Of a stretch of DNA of 64,000 nt, positions 60,192 to 64,000 are shown in pieces. Source of the DNA: Brevundimonas intermedia (GTDB lineage Bacteria; Pseudomonadota; Alphaproteobacteria; Caulobacterales; Caulobacteraceae); contig NZ_SPVH01000002.1 in NCBI RefSeq assembly GCF_004614235.1, forward strand, positions 558,001 through 622,000. The letters are read 5' to 3'. The stretch's first letter is position 1, and each line of letters begins with the position of its first letter. The position numbers were made by a program, and so were the translations under genes. The notes beneath the pieces are model-generated. The model worked only from the letters and a program-made list of their open reading frames with translations, made no database searches and was not told the origin of the DNA.

Positions 60192-61217
60192 ATGAGCTCC
60201 TTCCAAGCGCCCCGTCCCGGCATCCTGCCCGCCCAGTCCATCGAGACGCTGATCGCCACGGGCGCCATCACGTCGGACACAGAATTCGATCACGACCAGG
60301 TCCAACCGGCCAGCCTGGACCTGCGCCTGTCGGACCAAGCCTGGCGCGTCCGCGCCTCCTTCCTGCCCGGCAAGCGCAAGGTCGAGGCGCGGATCGCCGA
60401 CGTCGAGATGCACGCCATCGAGATCACCCCCGCCGGCGTCGTTCTGGAAAAGGGCTGCGTCTATATCGTGCGGCTGCAGGAGCGGCTGAAACTGCCCAAG
60501 GGCCTGATCGCGCGAGCCAATCCGAAAAGCTCGACTGGCCGGGTCGATGTCTTCGTGCGGCTGTTGACCGATCAGGGCGCCCGTTTCGACGACGTGGCCG
60601 AAGGCTATGACGGCCCCCTCTATATGGAGGTCGCGCCCCAGACCTTCTCCATCCTGGTCCGTCCCGGCACCCGGCTGAACCAGCTGCGGCTGAAGGCCGG
60701 CGATCCGCCCAAGCTGGAGACGCGCTCGGTCGGCGTCGATCTGCAAGGCGGCGACATCGTCGGCTTCCGGGGGAGGCGCCATGCGGGGGTGGTCGATCTG
60801 GACCATATCGACGGCCACGACCCGCGCGACTTCTGGGAGCCGCTGACGCTGCGGCGCGGCGAACTGCTGCTGGATCCGGGCGAGTTCTACATCCTGGCCT
60901 CGTCCGACGATGTCGAGATTCCGGTCGATCAGGCCGCCGAAATGACCCCCATCGACCCGTCGGTGGGCGAGTTCCGCGTCCACTACGCCGGCTTCTTCGA
61001 CCCCGGCTTCGGCACGGACGAGGCGCATGGCGCGGGATCCAAGGGCGTGCTGGAGGTCCGCACCCACGACACCCCCTTCCTGCTGGAACACGGCCAGATC
61101 GTCGCCCGCCTGGTCTACGAACCCCTGACCGAACGCCCCAGCCGCCTGTATGGCGAAAGCGGCAGCCACTATCAGAACCAGGGGCTGAAGCTGTCGAAGC
61201 ATTTCAGGGTGTGGTGA
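60192..61217 (+). CDS. dcd: Long-type 2'-deoxycytidine 5'-triphosphate deaminase
   Basis: This 341-residue protein has two copies of the dUTPase/dCTP deaminase fold. The first has ILPAQSIETLIATGAI, FDHDQVQPASLDLRLSDQAW and LPKGLIARANPKSSTGRVDV, with the active-site SSTGR near residue 118; the second (from about 180) has EFYILASSDDVEIPVDQAAE and HYAGFFDPGFG. It makes dUTP, and perhaps dUMP, for thymidylate synthesis. This long form is found in alphaproteobacteria and differs from the ~190-residue E. coli Dcd. Confidence 0.88.
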   Translation: MSSFQAPRPGILPAQSIETLIATGAITSDTEFDHDQVQPASLDLRLSDQAWRVRASFLPGKRKVEARIADVEMHAIEITPAGVVLEKGCVYIVRLQERLKLPKGLIARANPKSSTGRVDVFVRLLTDQGARFDDVAEGYDGPLYMEVAPQTFSILVRPGTRLNQLRLKAGDPPKLETRSVGVDLQGGDIVGFRGRRHAGVVDLDHIDGHDPRDFWEPLTLRRGELLLDPGEFYILASSDDVEIPVDQAAEMTPIDPSVGEFRVHYAGFFDPGFGTDEAHGAGSKGVLEVRTHDTPFLLEHGQIVARLVYEPLTERPSRLYGESGSHYQNQGLKLSKHFRVW

Positions 61218-61223
61218 TTAAGG

Positions 61224-61299
61224 GAGTGGCGAGTGGTTAGTGGCGAGTGGCGAGCCCTCCCCGCCTCTCTCGTCACTCGTCACTCGTCACTCGTCACTC
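61224..61299. repeat. CGTCACT tandem repeat with opposed GAGTGGC copies
   Basis: Four perfect copies of the 7-mer CGTCACT at 61271-61298 follow a run of the complementary-type words GAGTGGCGAGTGG at 61224-61254, so the two sides can pair. The tandem array runs to the stop codon of the minus-strand MFS gene (61298-61300), between it and dcd. Confidence 0.8.
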
Positions 61300-62590
61300 A
61301 GCTAAGCCTGTCCGCCTTCCTCAGCCCGGGGAACATCGCCGACCAGGCGCCCGTGGCCGCCAGAGCGCCGAAGCCGCCGAACACCGCCGCCCCGACCGCG
61401 CCCAGCAGCCGGACCATGACGCCCGAATAGGCCTCGCCCAGCTCGTTCGACGCGCCGATGAACAGCATGGACACCGACGACACCCGCCCGCGCATGTGAT
61501 CGGGCGTGGCCAGCTGGATCAGTGTCTGGCGGATGTTGACGCTGATCATGTCCGCGCCGCCGCCGATCAGCAGGGCCAGGGCGCTGATCCAGACGATCTT
61601 GGAGAGGCCGAAGGTGATCGTACACAGGCCGAACACCGCCACCGCCGCGAACATCCAACGGCCGCCGTGCCGCACGATGGGATAACGGCTCAGATAGATG
61701 GCGACCGCCATCGCCCCCACCCCGAACGACGCCCGCAACAGGCCGAACCCTTGCGGCCCCACATGCAGGATGTCGCGCGCGAAGATCGGCGTCAGCAGGG
61801 CCACCCCCGCCAGCAGCACCACGACCAGATCCAGCGAAATGGCGCCCAGCACGATCTTGGTCTTGTAGACATAGGCCAGCCCCTCCTTGACGGATTCGAT
61901 GGGCGACAGGGGATTGGCCTGGGGCGCGGGCTTGCCGCTGGTGCGGATCAGGATGAAGGCCGCGACCGCCAGCAAGAACATGCCCAGCGACACCGCATAG
62001 GCCAGCGGCACATTGACCCCCACGATCACTCCGCCCAGGGCCGGACCCGCGATGGCTCCCGTCTGAAACGCGATGGACTGGGCGGCGATGGCCGGCGGCA
62101 GAGCCTTGCGTCCCACCACCATCGGCAGGAAGGCCTGGCTGGCCGGCGCCAGAAACGCCCGCGCCGCGCCGAACAGGGCGGCGACCGCCAGCAGCCCCCA
62201 CAGCGGCGGATTTCCATGCAGCGCCATCCCGAGGAAGGACGCCGCACAGGCCGCCTCGACCAGGATCGATATCCATACCGTGCGCTTGCGATCGCGCCGG
62301 TCGGCCATGGCCCCGGCCGGCAGGGTAAAGGCCAGAAGCGGCAGGAACTGACACAGGCCGACCAGCCCCAGATACAGGCTGGCCTCCTCGATCGGATGGT
62401 CGCGCCGCGCGATCTCATACACCTGCCACAACAGGGCCGAGGACTGGATCTGGATCGCCAGCACGGCGACCACCCGCCCGAACCACAGCAGGCGGAAATC
62501 GCGGATGCCCCACGGACTGGATGGACCCTCTGGAGGCGAAGGCGGAACGGGCGGGGCGGCGGGGCCGGTATCTATGGTTTCTGTGGTCAC
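61298..62590 (-). CDS. MFS transporter (EntS-like)
   Basis: This 430-residue 12-helix permease has RDFRLLWFGRVVAVLAIQIQ near residue 30, the motif A-like GAMADRRDRKRTVW near 95 between helices 2 and 3, and repeats of small-residue helices (GLLAVAALFGAARAFLAP, GPALGGVIVGVNVPLAYA, LGAISLDLVVVLLAGVALL). Overall it fits the enterobactin-exporter-like MFS group; substrate unknown. I chose GTG at 62590, overlapping the cupin stop (GTGA), rather than an earlier start out of family. It is cotranscribed with the cupin gene. Confidence 0.85.
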   Translation of the reverse strand: MTTETIDTGPAAPPVPPSPPEGPSSPWGIRDFRLLWFGRVVAVLAIQIQSSALLWQVYEIARRDHPIEEASLYLGLVGLCQFLPLLAFTLPAGAMADRRDRKRTVWISILVEAACAASFLGMALHGNPPLWGLLAVAALFGAARAFLAPASQAFLPMVVGRKALPPAIAAQSIAFQTGAIAGPALGGVIVGVNVPLAYAVSLGMFLLAVAAFILIRTSGKPAPQANPLSPIESVKEGLAYVYKTKIVLGAISLDLVVVLLAGVALLTPIFARDILHVGPQGFGLLRASFGVGAMAVAIYLSRYPIVRHGGRWMFAAVAVFGLCTITFGLSKIVWISALALLIGGGADMISVNIRQTLIQLATPDHMRGRVSSVSMLFIGASNELGEAYSGVMVRLLGAVGAAVFGGFGALAATGAWSAMFPGLRKADRLS

Positions 62591-63063
62591 GTGCGTCTGG
62601 ACTGTTTCGGATAGGGCGAGCCGTCGCGGTGGAAATAGCCATCGACGCCCGCGTGGAGCACCATGTCGATGTCGGGATAGTCGCAAGGGGTGACGGTCGG
62701 GCTGCGCGTCCCGACCTCAAGCAGGACCGCCTCGCGGCTGGATCGGTTCTCTATTCTGTGACCATTGGGCACGCCCGCCTTGAACCCGGCGCAGTCGCCG
62801 GCGCGCAGGACGGTCTCGCCGTCGTCCTCGATCAGCACCACCTCGCCCTCGACCACCATGACGAACTCGTCCTCGGACGCGTGCCAATGTCTCTGGCTGG
62901 ACCAGGCGCCGTCGGGCAGGCGCAGCAGGTTGACGCCGAACTGGCTCAGCCCCGCCGCATCGCCCAGCTTCCAGCGGCGACGCGGCTTGCACGGGCCTGC
63001 GAACTCTTCGGGATAGGTCGTGCCGTCGCCTCTCGGCGCGCTGTCGATGTCGATCTTGGGCAT
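62587..63063 (-). CDS. Cupin-domain protein
   Basis: This 158-residue protein is a single cupin: LLRLPDGAWSSQRHWHASED, with EDEFVMVVEGEVVLIEDDG giving the metal-binding H-x-H-x-E pattern near residues 60-68, then AGDCAGFKAGVPNGHRIEN, whose His completes the site. The Arg/Lys-rich C-terminus (YFHRDGSPYPKQSRRT) is unusual. Members bind sugars or act as isomerases or dioxygenases; I cannot choose. It precedes the MFS gene with a 4-bp overlap. Confidence 0.88.
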   Translation of the reverse strand: MPKIDIDSAPRGDGTTYPEEFAGPCKPRRRWKLGDAAGLSQFGVNLLRLPDGAWSSQRHWHASEDEFVMVVEGEVVLIEDDGETVLRAGDCAGFKAGVPNGHRIENRSSREAVLLEVGTRSPTVTPCDYPDIDMVLHAGVDGYFHRDGSPYPKQSRRT

Positions 63064-63105
63064 GGGCCTTCTCGCCTTGGCGCGTTTTCCCTAAAGCATA
63101 GCCGC

Positions 63106-64000
63106 ATGAGCCGCGCATCAACTCCCGTAATCGATCCTGTCGAACTGACCCGCGACCTGATCCGCATTCCGTCCGTCACCCCCGCCGACGAGGGGGCGAT
63201 GGACGTGCTGGAACGCCATCTGACGGCGCTGGGCTTCACCTGCCGCCGACTGGCCTTCGAGGGGCCGGGGGGCGAAGGGGTCCATACGCGGATCGAGAAC
63301 CTGTATGCGCGGCGCGGGACCGCCTCGCCCAACCTGTGTTTCGCCGGCCATACGGACGTGGTCCCGACCGGCCCGTCGGAGCAGTGGTCGTCGCAACCCT
63401 TCACCGCCGAGGTCAGGGACGGCGTCCTGTACGGCCGGGGCGCGGTGGACATGAAGGGCGGGATCGCCGCCTGGGTCGCCGCCGTGTCCCAGGTGCTGGC
63501 GGATGGAGAGCCCGAGGGCTCCCTCTCCTTCCTGATCACCGGCGACGAGGAAGGCCCGGCGCTTCACGGCACCAAACGGGTGGTCGAGGCCCTGGCGGCC
63601 GAGGGCGAGATCATCGACGCCTGCGTGGTCGGCGAACCGTCGTCGTCGCAACAGCTGGGCGACATGATCAAGGTCGGCCGGCGCGGCTCGCTGAACACCT
63701 GGATCACCGTCCACGGCAAACAGGGCCACGTCGCCTATCCGGAACGCGCGGCCAACCCCGCGCCGGTGATCGCGCGCCTGATGGCCCGCCTGAATGACCA
63801 CGTGCTGGACGACGGCTACGAGAACTTCCCCCCGTCGAACCTCGAAATCACCACCATCGACATCGGCAATCCGGCGACCAACATCATCCCAGCCGAGGCT
63901 AGGGCGCGGCTGAACATCCGCTTCAACCCCAGCCATACGGGGGACGCCCTGATCGACTGGCTGAACCGCGAGGCCGGCGCCATGCAGGCCGAGACCGGAC
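63106..64000 (+). CDS. dapE: Succinyl-diaminopimelate desuccinylase (3' partial)
   Basis: DapE removes succinate from succinyl-LL-diaminopimelate in lysine and peptidoglycan synthesis. The first 298 codons are present, and the gene runs off the window. Translation gives IRIPSVTPADEGAMDVLERH near 21, CFAGHTDVVPTGP with the first zinc ligand near 80, YGRGAVDMKGGIAAWV near 107 and ITGDEEGPALHGT near 142, a standard M20 desuccinylase. The start is ATG 63106. It is divergent from the cupin gene. Confidence 0.95.
   Translation, partial: MSRASTPVIDPVELTRDLIRIPSVTPADEGAMDVLERHLTALGFTCRRLAFEGPGGEGVHTRIENLYARRGTASPNLCFAGHTDVVPTGPSEQWSSQPFTAEVRDGVLYGRGAVDMKGGIAAWVAAVSQVLADGEPEGSLSFLITGDEEGPALHGTKRVVEALAAEGEIIDACVVGEPSSSQQLGDMIKVGRRGSLNTWITVHGKQGHVAYPERAANPAPVIARLMARLNDHVLDDGYENFPPSNLEITTIDIGNPATNIIPAEARARLNIRFNPSHTGDALIDWLNREAGAMQAETG

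Noticed and set aside
61271..61298. CRISPR array
   Set aside because: The 7-bp units are contiguous without spacers and there are no cas genes.
1..64000. tRNA, rRNA or transposase genes
   Set aside because: Reading the gaps I found no cloverleaf with a CCA or T-loop GTTCGA signature in context and no transposase frame; small RNAs cannot be excluded by eye.

Overview
The window is GC-rich, almost fully coding chromosomal DNA from an alphaproteobacterium of the order Caulobacterales. A Brevundimonas-like genus is my best guess. The evidence is a GcrA cell-cycle regulator, a PodJ-type polar organizer, GANTC (CcrM) sites and CtrA-like boxes upstream of both, a trpF-trpB-trpA-accD order, an AddAB recombination system instead of RecBCD, and alphaproteobacterial families such as the long dCTP deaminase, DUF2125 and the MJ0042 zinc-ribbon protein. 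I see no rRNA, tRNA, CRISPR array, transposase, integrase or prophage gene.

Layout. 1-6.6 kb: addB (5' end cut off by the window), addA, trxA. 6.7-8.3 kb: secreted GH39 glycosidase behind a LacI-type operator. 8.4-15.3 kb: mostly minus strand, a Phd/VapC-type toxin-antitoxin pair coupled to trpF, then trpB, a small secreted protein, trpA, accD and folC, with a DoxX-like gene facing the other way. 15.3-24.2 kb: rRNA modification (rsuA, rsmC-like), uppP, a cation efflux pump, GST, VOC protein, queG, an FKBP lipoprotein and ilvA. 24.4-27.6 kb: lipoprotein, GNAT, rpmA-rplU with a recognisable promoter and terminator, hpt. 27.6-32.4 kb: MJ0042 zinc-ribbon protein; divergent ftsE-ftsX-DUF218-plsC operon; MipA-like porin. 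32.6-38.8 kb: hisC, a chorismate-mutase-like protein, DUF2125, ybaK and a DinG-like helicase. 38.9-43 kb: a second Phd/VapC pair translationally coupled to lhr and pdeM. 43-48.7 kb: vanZ-like, HNH, TRIC-family, alkA, parDE, gluQRS, TIGR02186 and a TSUP exporter. 48.8-53.7 kb: podJ and small genes. 53.7-58.4 kb: argF, argD, a YcxB-like protein, an M28 peptidase and an ABC-2 permease. 58.6-64 kb: gcrA, apaG, long dcd, MFS transporter, cupin protein and dapE (3' end cut off).

Two themes stand out. First, modular GC-rich inverted-repeat elements recur at least six times between genes, and one copy lies in frame inside the lhr helicase gene, adding roughly 40 low-complexity residues. Second, toxin-antitoxin pairs are embedded by 4-nt start/stop overlaps in housekeeping operons (trp and lhr-pdeM), with a third pair (parDE) nearby. 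Cell-cycle control is also visible: gcrA and podJ, a known type of GcrA target, both carry GANTC sites and CtrA-like boxes upstream.
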